Positions 52,172 through 61,085 of a stretch of 64,000 nt of DNA are shown here, piece by piece. Numbering within the stretch: position 1 is the first letter of the stretch; each line of letters begins with the position of its first letter. The translations under genes and the position numbers were made by a program. The notes under the pieces were generated by a model. The model saw only the letters and a program-made list of their open reading frames with translations. It did no database searches and was not told the DNA's origin. The stretch is from Perlabentimonas sp034003245 (GTDB lineage: Bacteria > Bacteroidota > Bacteroidia > Bacteroidales > Tenuifilaceae). The stretch spans positions 1 through 64,000 of the forward strand of contig JAVEYY010000020.1 in assembly GCA_034003245.1 (NCBI GenBank), given 5' to 3'.

Positions 52172-54598
52172 CTATGCCCTCTCAACCTCCACCATAATGG
52201 TGTGCTGCGCATTGCCGTAGGCAAGGGGAGTCCAGCGGTGCGAGGTAAGAACGTTTACGTTTCCCCTGCGGTCAATCCCATTCTTATCAGGTTTCCACCA
52301 CGCCCCCTGCGGAATATCAATTACGCCGGGCATAATCTTGGGTGTAATTCGGCAGGGCAAGGCAATTTTGCCCCTGTCGTTGTATATAAAAATCTCATCT
52401 CCATCCTTAATGCCACGTTTTTTTGCATCAATGGGATTGATAAATACTCGCTGGGGGAAAGCCTCTTCAAGCCAGTCAACCCCATCGTGGGTTGAGTGCA
52501 CGCGCGCCATATAGTGATGTCCCACAGCTTGTATCGGGAACCTTTTGGCCTCCTCACCAAAGGGGCTTTCCCACTCCTGTATGTACTTGGGTACGGCAGG
52601 AATCGTGTCGGGCTTAGCCATATCGAAAAGGGTTCTCGAAAAGAGTTCGATTTTCCCGCTGGGTGTTCGCAATGGATTCTTATCGGGATTTGCCCGAAAT
52701 TCCCTAAATGCTATGGCTGGTTTATCAACAGCCTTAGTGTATCCACCCCAGTTGTCTTTTTCCATCTTATCCAGACTGGGGATGTCCGGGAAGCGAGTTT
52801 TTCTGTATCGCTCCACGGCCCACTCAATCCATTCCCGCTCGGTGCGGTTCTGTGTAAACTCTTCTCTTACCCCAAAACGTTCAGCCAGCTCGGCGCAAAT
52901 TTGGTAATCGCTTTTGGTCTCGTGTGGCGGTTTGGCCAGCTGGGGCATTATAATTACCTCATCGCCGTATTTCCAACCATCTTGTAAGCCCCAGGTTTCC
53001 ATTTGCGTGCATACGGGTAGCACCAAATCGGCATATTTGGCCGATGGGGTCATAAACTGATCCTGCACCGCAATAAATTCGACCAGATTCTCATCTTTCA
53101 ATATCTTTGCCGAGCGGTTGGTGTCGGCATGCTGATTTATAAGAATATTAGAGGCAACACACCATATAAGTTTTAGATTATTGTCCAGTTTATCAACCCC
53201 ACGTACTCCATCTTCAAACCCCATCTCCTTGCCTCGCAGAATGGCCTCGGTCCAAAGGAAAACGGGTATGGTTGCCTTTACCGGATTTCGACCCGTTGGA
53301 AAAACGTTCCAGAATGGACCACCATCATCGGCCTGCAGGGCAATGCCGCCGGCCCAACCGCCGGCAATACCCACATTGCCAGTTATGGCTGGCAGGCAGC
53401 AACCTGCAATAACTACCTGCTCGCCGTATGCCCTGCGCTGCATACCGTATCCTTGGTAAAGCACAGAGGGTCTGCTGGTGGCGTACTCGCGGGCAAAACG
53501 CCTTATGGTTTCGGCGGAAACGCTACAGATTTTCTCGGCCCACTCGGGCGTTTTGGGAATGCCATCGTGTGTTCCTAGTATGTAATCGGAGTAGCTCTCC
53601 TCTTCTTCATAACCCTTGGGCATCTGAGTTTTATCGAAACCTACACAGCAGCGCTTTATGAAATCTTTATCGTGAAGATTTTCGGTGATAATGGTATAGG
53701 CCATTGCGCTCATCATGGCTACATCGGTGCCAGGGCGAATGGGAATCCACTCATCGGCCAGCGCCACGGCGCTCATGCTCATACGCGGGTCGATACACAC
53801 AACTCGAGCGCCATGTTCGCGCGCTTTTTTTATAAAGAATTCGCTGTTGGTACCATCGCGCATCTCAGCGGGATTCCACCCCCACATAATTATGAACTTG
53901 CTGTTAACCCAGTCTTGTCGCTGGTTGCCAGTTACCGATGTACCATACACATATGGAGTGGCCTTCGATATACACGCCCAGCTGTAGCTATTGTAAAAGC
54001 CTAACGATCCACCTAGTAGGTTGATGAGGCGGGCTGCGGTTTGCCTGCCATTGATTTGGTTGTAACTACCAGTTCCGTAAGGTACTAGTATTGCGGAGTT
54101 GCCATACTTTTCCTTAACTCGCTTAATCTCGGATGCCAGCATGTCAAGAGCCTCATCCCACGATATTCGCTCGAACTCACCCGAACCGCGCTCGCCAACC
54201 CTTTTTAGCGGGTATTTCAGTCGGTTGGGATGGTACTGCCTACGACGATAGGAGCGACCACGAATGCACGCCCTTAGCTGCGGATCCTCAAGCGTATCGC
54301 CAGGGCGGTCGTCGGTTTCAATACGGGTCACAACACCATCCTTTACGTGAAACTTTAGTATGCATCGGCCGCCGCAGTTGTGTCCAGGGCATCCTGCCCT
54401 AATTATCATGGTTTCGCCTTTCTTCTCAACTATCTCTGCACTACCATCCGATAGGTTACCAATGCAGCCTAGTAGCCCACCCGACAGGAACACACCGCCA
54501 CCCAAGAGGATGCTTAGCTTGATGAAGTCCCTTCGATCCATTGATGAATTCTTATCGGCAGGTATTTCAGACTTTTTTCGATTGAAATCTTTGGCCAT
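52172..54598 (-). CDS. DmsA-like molybdopterin oxidoreductase, catalytic subunit
   Basis: This is an 808-residue periplasmic molybdoenzyme of the DMSO reductase family. The N-terminus carries a twin-arginine type signal (DRRDFIKLSILLGGG, residues 21-35) and a Cys after GGLLG. An [4Fe-4S] site follows with CPGHNCGGRC and a later C in ACIRGRS. Molybdopterin domains run through GTGSYNQINGRQ, WGWNPAEMRDG, CIDPRMS and TPSGKIELFSR to a C-terminal dinucleotide-binding end (SHRWTPLAYGNAQH). The overall pattern (ACIRGRSYRRRQYHP, ISWDEALDM) fits the DmsA/YnfE group. Dimethyl sulfoxide, trimethylamine N-oxide, tetrathionate or selenate reduction cannot be told apart here. Confidence 0.92.
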   Translation of the reverse strand: MAKDFNRKKSEIPADKNSSMDRRDFIKLSILLGGGVFLSGGLLGCIGNLSDGSAEIVEKKGETMIIRAGCPGHNCGGRCILKFHVKDGVVTRIETDDRPGDTLEDPQLRACIRGRSYRRRQYHPNRLKYPLKRVGERGSGEFERISWDEALDMLASEIKRVKEKYGNSAILVPYGTGSYNQINGRQTAARLINLLGGSLGFYNSYSWACISKATPYVYGTSVTGNQRQDWVNSKFIIMWGWNPAEMRDGTNSEFFIKKAREHGARVVCIDPRMSMSAVALADEWIPIRPGTDVAMMSAMAYTIITENLHDKDFIKRCCVGFDKTQMPKGYEEEESYSDYILGTHDGIPKTPEWAEKICSVSAETIRRFAREYATSRPSVLYQGYGMQRRAYGEQVVIAGCCLPAITGNVGIAGGWAGGIALQADDGGPFWNVFPTGRNPVKATIPVFLWTEAILRGKEMGFEDGVRGVDKLDNNLKLIWCVASNILINQHADTNRSAKILKDENLVEFIAVQDQFMTPSAKYADLVLPVCTQMETWGLQDGWKYGDEVIIMPQLAKPPHETKSDYQICAELAERFGVREEFTQNRTEREWIEWAVERYRKTRFPDIPSLDKMEKDNWGGYTKAVDKPAIAFREFRANPDKNPLRTPSGKIELFSRTLFDMAKPDTIPAVPKYIQEWESPFGEEAKRFPIQAVGHHYMARVHSTHDGVDWLEEAFPQRVFINPIDAKKRGIKDGDEIFIYNDRGKIALPCRITPKIMPGVIDIPQGAWWKPDKNGIDRRGNVNVLTSHRWTPLAYGNAQHTIMVEVERA

Positions 54599-54647
54599 TT
54601 ATTTGGTTTTCGATATGTTATTTGGATATATAACTGGTGATTTGGTT

Positions 54648-54655
54648 CAAAAATA
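54648..54655 (-). promoter_or_regulatory. Candidate -7 box of the dms operon
   Basis: The minus strand reads TATTTTTG, a full match to TAnnTTTG, 50 bases before the DmsA start. The -33 region is A/T-rich without a clear TTTG at the right distance. No FNR-like site was recognised. Confidence 0.35.
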
Positions 54656-54763
54656 GGGAAAATAATCACAATAAAAACTTTAAGACAATCACCGTTTTTT
54701 TATTTCCTGCACTATCCCATTACAAGTTTTTTTGTAACATTGCTTTAACTAATTCCGAAAGAT

Positions 54764-55282
54764 ATGAAAAGGGTAATGCTACTGATAATGATAGTTGGTG
54801 TTGTATCGTGCTCAGTATTTACAAAATTCACTCAGGTAGATATTAAGCCGTTGGCGGTGAATGAATTTCTTGTAAAGCCATTTGGCTTCAACGAGAGCAT
54901 TGATAACTTTAAACAGAAAATGCCCTACAAAACAAAGATTCAAAAGTTAATCAAACGAAGTTCGCGAGAGAATCATCGGCCTGATACAATCTATAACTTT
55001 AACTTCAAGAAGTCGAAGATTAGCGTGTATAAGACACGCTTTAACCAGGAGTTTGTACTTGGGGGTATTGTGAAAAACTCGGAGATTGAGCTTGTCAACG
55101 GTATCCGTCAGGGGATGAAGCGCGATGATTTTTTCAAATCATTTGTTGATCTGCCTGAAAATAGAAAGGATACAGTTATTGTAAAGGACTTCCAGTTAGA
55201 TCGAGCCTTTAACTTTTATTTTGATAAGCGTAACCGGTTATCAAAATTCACTTTTACCGGTCGGAAAGCTACATCTAACTAG
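54764..55282 (+). CDS. Small lipoprotein of unknown function
   Basis: This is a 172-residue protein with a lipoprotein signal (MKRVMLLIMIVGVVSC, with the lipobox Cys at 16). The mature part is about 155 residues, rich in Lys, Phe and Asn, with a beta-rich pattern in the second half (FNFKKSKISVYKTRF, DRAFNFYFDKRNRLSKF). It resembles small exported proteins of Bacteroidota, but I recognise no family. It is divergent from the dms operon and convergent with the porin gene (9-base gap), so no functional link can be inferred. Confidence 0.65.
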   Translation: MKRVMLLIMIVGVVSCSVFTKFTQVDIKPLAVNEFLVKPFGFNESIDNFKQKMPYKTKIQKLIKRSSRENHRPDTIYNFNFKKSKISVYKTRFNQEFVLGGIVKNSEIELVNGIRQGMKRDDFFKSFVDLPENRKDTVIVKDFQLDRAFNFYFDKRNRLSKFTFTGRKATSN

Positions 55283-55291
55283 GACGTGGAT

Positions 55292-56503
55292 TTAAATACC
55301 CAGTTCTATCTGGAAATGTACTATCCACCTGTCGTTTGTGCCGGTTTCGGGTAAGAACTTTTCCTTTTGCTGGTATATAATATTACTCTGCAATTTAACC
55401 CTGTGCCTGTACAGGTATTTTGTAATTCCAAGGGCGTACTCTCCGGTACGCTGCTCAAACATTGATACTTGGTTGTTTGGATCGATAAACGAGTATCGGG
55501 CGCCCAGCTCAAACTTGTTTTTGAAGTAGTAGCTTGCTTGGGCTAAAAAACCATATCCAGTGTATATGTTTATTGGGTTTTCGAGGTTGTCGTTTAAATA
55601 GGTTATGGGGTCGTTAGCTTGACGGTTCATGTACTCGGTGTAAACTGCCCACCCCCTATACTTGAACATTGCATCAACGTACCACGTTTTGATATCTCTT
55701 TGCTGATGCAAGAAATCGCCACGTTGACCAGCAGTCCTTTGGGCTTTGTGGTTAAAACTGTATCCACCAGCAATCGATAGCTTTGGGGAGATTTCAAAAC
55801 TCTGATCACCCTCGGAGAAATCGCCGTTATCCTTAAACTTTCCAAATGGCATAAGTTCAATGCGGCCCGTATAAGCCAGGCCATTATCCGAAGCCAGCGC
55901 ATTGCGTCCTTCGCCGCTTGAGATGGCTCCTTTGAAGTTAACATGGATATCACCCAAACTATTTGAATAGTAGGCCATAAGGCCAAAGTCACGATCAATG
56001 TTAAAGGTTGCGTTTACAATTGATCTATCTGTAAACTGCTGCTCGCCCGATGAGACTATACGTTGCCTGTTTCCAGGCAGTTTACCCTGCCCAAATCCTA
56101 AATAGAAATTGGGGTTGAAGTTGTAGTAAACCATCGCATCGCGAATGACATTGGGAACTCCCGAGTTGTCCCAGTCCTGATCGCCCCGCGAAAAGGAAAG
56201 CTGTAGGTAGTATGTTAAAACCTTATTCTTAGTGTAGCCATCGAGCCTAAGCCTAAGCCTGCGGATGCGTGCATCCACCTCATCAATTCCTAAATCGCTC
56301 TCCGAGAAGGTGGTTAGGCCAACCCGGTTTTGCATTCTGAATCGCAAGTTGAGGCCAAAGGTAGTGTCGGGGGCATGGAATCCCAAGCCTCTGTCAAAGC
56401 TTATTGTTGCCTTTTCGTCAACTTCAGTTTGAGCACTAAGTGTACCACTGTTAACTATCAATAATAATACGATAGCAATGAACAATGTAATCTTATTACG
56501 CAT
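55292..56503 (-). CDS. Phosphate-selective porin O/P-type outer-membrane protein
   Basis: This is a 403-residue outer-membrane protein with a signal peptide (1-25, ending TLSAQ) and a beta-barrel built of about 16 strands with alternating hydrophobic residues. The ending IVHFQIELGI is a typical outer-membrane finish. The RLRLRLDGYTKNK, FYLGFGQGKLP and GLMAYY motifs match the OprO/P porin family common in Bacteroidota. The name reflects the family; selectivity for phosphate is not shown here. No phosphate-transport genes are adjacent. Confidence 0.88.
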   Translation of the reverse strand: MRNKITLFIAIVLLLIVNSGTLSAQTEVDEKATISFDRGLGFHAPDTTFGLNLRFRMQNRVGLTTFSESDLGIDEVDARIRRLRLRLDGYTKNKVLTYYLQLSFSRGDQDWDNSGVPNVIRDAMVYYNFNPNFYLGFGQGKLPGNRQRIVSSGEQQFTDRSIVNATFNIDRDFGLMAYYSNSLGDIHVNFKGAISSGEGRNALASDNGLAYTGRIELMPFGKFKDNGDFSEGDQSFEISPKLSIAGGYSFNHKAQRTAGQRGDFLHQQRDIKTWYVDAMFKYRGWAVYTEYMNRQANDPITYLNDNLENPINIYTGYGFLAQASYYFKNKFELGARYSFIDPNNQVSMFEQRTGEYALGITKYLYRHRVKLQSNIIYQQKEKFLPETGTNDRWIVHFQIELGI

Positions 56504-56555
56504 ACCTATTCGTAGTTGATTGATTTAATGAAAATGAAGATTTTTGTAATCCCTA

Positions 56556-57212
56556 CTATGCTTTGGGTAGAATGGCGATTTCCGTTTGACGACCCACTAC
56601 CTTTTGGTTTAGCTCAACCTTTATGGTTGAATCGAGTGGGAGGAATAGATCGACCCTTGACCCAAACTTGATGAATCCCATTTCCTGACCCTGCTGGGCT
56701 GCATCTTCTGCTTTGGTGTAGCAAACAATTCGTCGGGCCAGATATCCGGCTATCTGTCTAAATAGTACTTTGGCCCCGGCTGGGTGTTCCACAACAACGG
56801 TTGTTCGCTCGTTAAGCGTCGACGATTTTGGTTCCCAGGCCAATAGAAACTCACCGGGATGATACTTTTGATACAGCACATTTCCAGCAATGGGATACCA
56901 GTTTATATGCACATTCCAAACCGACATGAATACTGATACCTGGAGGCATCGTGTATTGAGAAATTCGGATTCATCAACCTCTTCAATCACAACCACTTTC
57001 CCATCGCAAGGCGAAAGTACTGCGTTGGGGTTTTCGTTTACAGGGCGTTTGGGAACACGGAAGAATCGTAAAACAAATATGTAGAATGGTAGGGATATTG
57101 CAAGCAATATAACTCCCACAAATCCGAACAATATCCAACCTAATACCACCAAAGTTAGCAGAATAAAAAAGGTTGTAATCAGAATTTTAACTCCTTCCCT
57201 ATGAATTCTCAT
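56556..57212 (-). CDS. psd: Phosphatidylserine decarboxylase-related protein
   Basis: This 218-residue protein belongs to the short class of phosphatidylserine decarboxylases that mature by self-cleavage to a pyruvoyl enzyme. It has two N-terminal membrane helices (about 8-42) followed by the fold with SPCDGKVVVIEEV, VFMSVWNVHINW and the cleavage region MGFIKFGSRVDLFLP. Here the cleavage site is GS in FGSR, typical of the short class, rather than LGST. I start at the ATG at 57210-57212; the upstream 16 codons lack family match. It follows cdsA in the operon, the usual order for making phosphatidylethanolamine. Confidence 0.92.
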   Translation of the reverse strand: MRIHREGVKILITTFFILLTLVVLGWILFGFVGVILLAISLPFYIFVLRFFRVPKRPVNENPNAVLSPCDGKVVVIEEVDESEFLNTRCLQVSVFMSVWNVHINWYPIAGNVLYQKYHPGEFLLAWEPKSSTLNERTTVVVEHPAGAKVLFRQIAGYLARRIVCYTKAEDAAQQGQEMGFIKFGSRVDLFLPLDSTIKVELNQKVVGRQTEIAILPKA

Positions 57213-57295
57213 CGCACAAATATTTATTTTTTTAATACACTTCAATATCAAATTCTCCAAAAGAACTCTAGACCTACTAGCTGGAAATATATCGT

Positions 57296-58123
57296 CTATA
57301 TAATCATCATTATTTCCAGGTATACAAAAACCACAGGAGCTGAAAGCAACATGCAGTCGAATCGGTCAAGAATACCACCATGTCCGGGCAGGAATTTCCC
57401 CGAGTCCTTAACGCCAATGCTGCGTTTAAACATTGATTCTACCAAGTCGCCAAACACCCCCATCGAGGAAGTTATTAGCGCAATAACTAACCAGTTAAAG
57501 AGTGATATGTTTGTGAAGAATAGCGATAACAACCATGCAGCTAACAGGGTTGTAAAAACTCCACCGAATAATCCTTCCCACGATTTTTTTGGCGATACTC
57601 GTGGAAATAGCTTGTTACGACCAATGCTAAGCCCAACCGCGTAAGCTCCTGTATCGTTTGCCCAAAGCAATATAAAGTACCCCAGTAAAATTTGTGGTTG
57701 AAAGCCAATGCGGTACGAGGTGTAGCTAAGTGCAAAGTAATTTAGCAGCGAAAATGGTAACGCAACATAAAATAATCCAAGCAGAGTAAATGCAATATTG
57801 TGCATTGGTTTTTGGTGATTTCTGTACATCTCAATGATAAAAACACTAATTACCAATGGAATGATTCCTAAGAAAATGTAATGCCCAATTTTCCCAATTG
57901 CAAACAGGTAGTTTATTATAAATAGAATACCACCAAGTACTAGTCCATACAAGTACTGTGGTTTTACCCGAGCTTTAAAGGTTAACTTGTAAAACTCAAG
58001 TAACGAGAACAACATTAATCCTAGGAAAACCAGCACGAAACTATGCCTTCCAAGGATAATCGCCCCAACTATTAGGATAACGAATAGGGCTCCACTAATG
58101 GTGCGTTTTAGGAATGAGCTCAA
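57296..58123 (-). CDS. cdsA: Phosphatidate cytidylyltransferase
   Basis: CdsA makes CDP-diacylglycerol from phosphatidate and CTP, the precursor of the membrane phospholipids. The 275-residue protein has about eight hydrophobic segments and the signature near the C-terminus (GDLVESMFKRSIGVKDSGKF ... GHGGILDRFD), with the metal-binding acidic residues. The start overlaps the stop of the upstream DUF2007 gene by 4 bases. It is followed 83 bases later by psd, giving a phospholipid synthesis pair behind ftsH. Confidence 0.95.
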   Translation of the reverse strand: MSSFLKRTISGALFVILIVGAIILGRHSFVLVFLGLMLFSLLEFYKLTFKARVKPQYLYGLVLGGILFIINYLFAIGKIGHYIFLGIIPLVISVFIIEMYRNHQKPMHNIAFTLLGLFYVALPFSLLNYFALSYTSYRIGFQPQILLGYFILLWANDTGAYAVGLSIGRNKLFPRVSPKKSWEGLFGGVFTTLLAAWLLSLFFTNISLFNWLVIALITSSMGVFGDLVESMFKRSIGVKDSGKFLPGHGGILDRFDCMLLSAPVVFVYLEIMMII

Positions 58124-58329
58124 AATTCAATTTCTTCAATTAACTTCTTGGCTGTCGACTCATCACCTGATTGAACAAGCACCTGGGCTTCGCCAATGGT
58201 GGGGTACGACGAATCCTGCTTGTTTAGCACCACTGCCTCAACCCCATTGCTATTAAGCATTTGCTTAATAATCTCGGCCTGAAACGGAATTGTAGTAGAA
58301 AAAACGGGAATCCAGCTCTGGTCGTCCAT
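58120..58329 (-). CDS. DUF2007 small signal-transducing-like protein
   Basis: This is a 69-residue protein that matches DUF2007: WIPVFSTTIPFQAEIIKQML, NGVEAVVLNKQDSSYP and VLVQSGDESTAKKLI. The family adopts a ferredoxin-like fold resembling GlnB-type proteins and is annotated as a putative signal transducer, without a proven ligand. It is placed between ftsH (43-base gap) and cdsA (overlap of 4 bases) and is probably cotranscribed with both. Confidence 0.88.
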   Translation of the reverse strand: MDDQSWIPVFSTTIPFQAEIIKQMLNSNGVEAVVLNKQDSSYPTIGEAQVLVQSGDESTAKKLIEEIEF

Positions 58330-58372
58330 AGGTTTAGGTTGTTGGTTTATTTATAGTTTACGCTTTAGTTAT

Positions 58373-60412
58373 TTACTCATTCTCCTGTTTGCGTTCCTCC
58401 TCTTTCATGTCTTTAACAAGTTCTTCGGAACGGGTATGCGACTTGCGTGGCCCGAATATAGTTTCAAGATCCTCACTAAATATCACCTCGCGCTCAAGTA
58501 ATAGATTTGCCAGCTTAGTAAGGCCTTCCTTGTTTTCAACAAGAACGCTCTTTGCCCTTTGGTAGGCTTCGTCTACAATGGTTTTTACCTCTTTGTCGAT
58601 TAGCTCGGCTGTTTTCTCACTGTATGGTTTGCTGAAGGCATACTCACTTTGACCCGACGAGTCGTAAAAGCTGATATTTTTTATTCCCTTGCTCATCCCA
58701 AAGTAGGCTACCATGGCGTATGCTTGTTTGGTAACCTTTTCCAGGTCGTTCAAGGCGCCAGTGGAGATTTTTCCAAAAATAAGTTCCTCGGCTGCGCGTC
58801 CGCCAAGGGCAGAGCTCATCTCGTCGAGTAGTTGCTCAGTGGTGGTGAGCTGTCGCTCTTCGGGCAAGTACCAGGCTGCACCAAGCGCTTTTCCACGGGG
58901 GATTATGGTAACTTTCAGCAGCGGATTGGCATGCTCAAGCAGCCAGCTAACCGTGGCGTGACCCGATTCGTGGAAGGCAATGGCTCGTTTCTCGTCAAGT
59001 GATATGATTTTATTCTTTTTTTCTAGGCCACCAATAATTCGATCTATGGCATCGAGAAAATCCTGCTTTTCCACAAAAGGCTTGCTCTTGCGAGCAGCAA
59101 TTAGTGCAGCTTCGTTACAAACATTGGCAATATCGGCACCCGAAAATCCTGGGGTTTGCTTTGCCAGAAAATCGATATTGAAATTCTCCTCGAGTTTAAG
59201 CGGCTTAAGATGTACCTTAAAGATATCCTGACGCTCCTTAAAGTCGGGAAGTTCAACGTGAATTTGCCGGTCGAATCGTCCGGCGCGCATAAGCGCACGG
59301 TCGAGTATATCGGCACGGTTGGTGGCTGCAAGGATTATTACTCCCTGGTTCGATCCAAAACCGTCCATTTCGGTTAGTAACTGGTTTAGCGTGTTTTCGC
59401 GTTCATCGTTCGATGAAAAGTTGGCGTTTTTACCCCTGGCACGGCCAATGGCATCAATTTCATCGATAAAAACAATGCAGGGTGCCTTCTCCTTGGCCTG
59501 CTTAAAAAGATCGCGCACGCGCGATGCCCCAACCCCTACAAACATTTCCACAAAATCGGAACCCGACATGCTGAAGAATGGCACGTTGGCTTCGCCTGCA
59601 ACGGCCTTGGCCAGAAGCGTTTTTCCTGTGCCCGGAGGGCCTACCAGCAAAACTCCCTTGGGGATTTTACCCCCTAAATCGGTGTATTTTTTGGGGCTTT
59701 TCAGGAAATCAACAATTTCCATGATCTCCACCTTGGCCTCCTCGAGTCCAGCAACATCCTTAAAGTCAATTTTAATGGTCGATTCCTTATCGAAAAGCTG
59801 CGCTTTCGATTTGCCCACATTGAAAATATTGCCTGGTCCACCTCCGCCAGCACCTTGGCTCATACGACGGAAAATGAAGAGCCATACCCCAACCAAAATG
59901 ATTATGGGAAGAAGCCAAGTTAACGCTTCGCCAAAATAGTTAGGTCGATCCTCGTAAACGGGCGAAATGCGCTCGGAACTGGGTACATCGGTTTGAGCCT
60001 CATCGAGTTGGCGGGCAAACGTGTCAATCGATCCGATTGTAAATATGAAGTGTGGCCCGCTTGGGTTCACATTTTTGGCATCCTCGCCAAGCTTGCCCGA
60101 GTACTTGCTTAGACTACGGGTGTTGAGGTAAACCTCAACCTTTCCCAGGTTTCGAACAACCACAAGCTTATCGATATCTCCCTCCTTAAGCATTTTAAAC
60201 TGAACCTCATTCCAGGTGGTCTCAATGGGGTTTTTGCTTCCATAAAAGAAATTTAATCCGAGGATACCAAGGATAATTATAATGTAAATCCAGTATACAT
60301 TAAATTTTTTACCCCCAATATTCATCTGATTGTTCCCTTTGGGAGGCGTTGGATTTGTCTTTTTTTCGTCTTGCTGGTTCCCTTGCTGGGAACTCTTGTT
60401 GTTATCTTCCAT
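58373..60412 (-). CDS. ftsH: ATP-dependent zinc metalloprotease FtsH
   Basis: This is a membrane-bound AAA+ protease of 679 residues that degrades misassembled membrane proteins and short-lived regulators. A low-complexity N-terminus (1-37) is followed by helix 1 (39-57), a periplasmic domain and helix 2 (about 163-182). The AAA domain has Walker A GPPGTGKT at 258-265, Walker B FIDEIDA at 315-321 and an arginine finger in RAGRFDR. The zinc site HESGH is at 481-485. It follows rsfS and precedes DUF2007-cdsA, the order typical of Bacteroidales. A short palindrome at 60447-60462 lies just upstream. Confidence 0.98.
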   Translation of the reverse strand: MEDNNKSSQQGNQQDEKKTNPTPPKGNNQMNIGGKKFNVYWIYIIIILGILGLNFFYGSKNPIETTWNEVQFKMLKEGDIDKLVVVRNLGKVEVYLNTRSLSKYSGKLGEDAKNVNPSGPHFIFTIGSIDTFARQLDEAQTDVPSSERISPVYEDRPNYFGEALTWLLPIIILVGVWLFIFRRMSQGAGGGGPGNIFNVGKSKAQLFDKESTIKIDFKDVAGLEEAKVEIMEIVDFLKSPKKYTDLGGKIPKGVLLVGPPGTGKTLLAKAVAGEANVPFFSMSGSDFVEMFVGVGASRVRDLFKQAKEKAPCIVFIDEIDAIGRARGKNANFSSNDERENTLNQLLTEMDGFGSNQGVIILAATNRADILDRALMRAGRFDRQIHVELPDFKERQDIFKVHLKPLKLEENFNIDFLAKQTPGFSGADIANVCNEAALIAARKSKPFVEKQDFLDAIDRIIGGLEKKNKIISLDEKRAIAFHESGHATVSWLLEHANPLLKVTIIPRGKALGAAWYLPEERQLTTTEQLLDEMSSALGGRAAEELIFGKISTGALNDLEKVTKQAYAMVAYFGMSKGIKNISFYDSSGQSEYAFSKPYSEKTAELIDKEVKTIVDEAYQRAKSVLVENKEGLTKLANLLLEREVIFSEDLETIFGPRKSHTRSEELVKDMKEEERKQENE

Positions 60413-60446
60413 ATAGAATGTTATACTTTAACGTCAGATGTGTTAA

Positions 60447-60462
60447 ACGCTGCTTGCAGCGT
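60447..60462. promoter_or_regulatory. Short palindrome between rsfS and ftsH
   Basis: ACGCTGC at 60447-60453 and GCAGCGT at 60456-60462 form a near-perfect palindrome with two T in the centre. On the minus strand it lies in the 93-base gap after rsfS and 35 bases before the ftsH start. It could be a weak attenuator or a protein site; it lacks the T tract of a true terminator. Confidence 0.35.
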
Positions 60463-60505
60463 ATTGTTTACAAAAGAGTATATTTTATGAATAATTGGTA
60501 AACCT

Positions 60506-60871
60506 TTACTCGTAAACAGTTTTTTTGCCGTCGGCCCAAAGATCCTCCAGTCTGTAAAATTGGCGCCACTCGGTTTGGAAAATGTGTACTACCACGTCAA
60601 CATAATCGAGGACAACCCAAATGCTGTTATCGTACCCACCCTTTTGCCACACTTTCTCCTGTAGTTCCTTATGTGTCTTCTCCTCAATGTTTTCGGCAAT
60701 TGCAGCCACTTGGGTGGTGGAGTCGGCGTGGCAAATTATAAAGTGTTGACAAATGGCATTGGGAAGTTTTCCCAGATCAAGGCTAATGATATTATTACCC
60801 TTTTTGTCTTTTATCGCTTCAATTATGCAATTGTGAAGTTTGTCGGTGTTTCCCTTGTTTCGTTTGCCCAT
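60506..60871 (-). CDS. rsfS: Ribosome silencing factor RsfS
   Basis: RsfS (RsfA, Iojap family) binds ribosomal protein L14 and blocks subunit joining when nutrients run out. The 121-residue protein matches the family throughout: IIEAIKDKKGNNIISLDLGK, CHADSTTQVAAIAENI and GYDNSIWVVLDYVDVVVHIF, given here as FIICHADSTTQ and WVVLDYVDVVVHIF. I start at the ATG at 60869-60871 (MGKRNKGNTDK); the frame reads through another 12 codons upstream. It is the first gene of the rsfS-ftsH-DUF2007-cdsA-psd operon and is preceded by a good promoter. Confidence 0.95.
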   Translation of the reverse strand: MGKRNKGNTDKLHNCIIEAIKDKKGNNIISLDLGKLPNAICQHFIICHADSTTQVAAIAENIEEKTHKELQEKVWQKGGYDNSIWVVLDYVDVVVHIFQTEWRQFYRLEDLWADGKKTVYE

Positions 60872-60904
60872 TATATTATTGTGAATTCTATATTTGTTGA
60901 TCGA

Positions 60905-60936
60905 CAAAGTTAGACTTTTTTTAGTGGAATACCAAA
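60905..60936 (-). promoter_or_regulatory. Bacteroidetes-type promoter of the rsfS-ftsH operon
   Basis: On the minus strand TTTG (60933-60936) is followed by exactly 20 bases and a perfect TAACTTTG (60905-60912). This is the best match in the window. Transcription would start near 60898, about 27 bases before the rsfS ATG. Confidence 0.7.
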
Positions 60937-61085
60937 GTCGAAACCCTGCATTAGCTTTTTTTACAAGTGTTTATCGGCTCTTGCGTTCAGCATTATTTTG
61001 TGCCATATATTTATGTGTTGAAATATGATTGTTTTTTGCCTGCCGATATTAATTCTTAAATTTGTTCTAAGAAATATTTTTTTAG

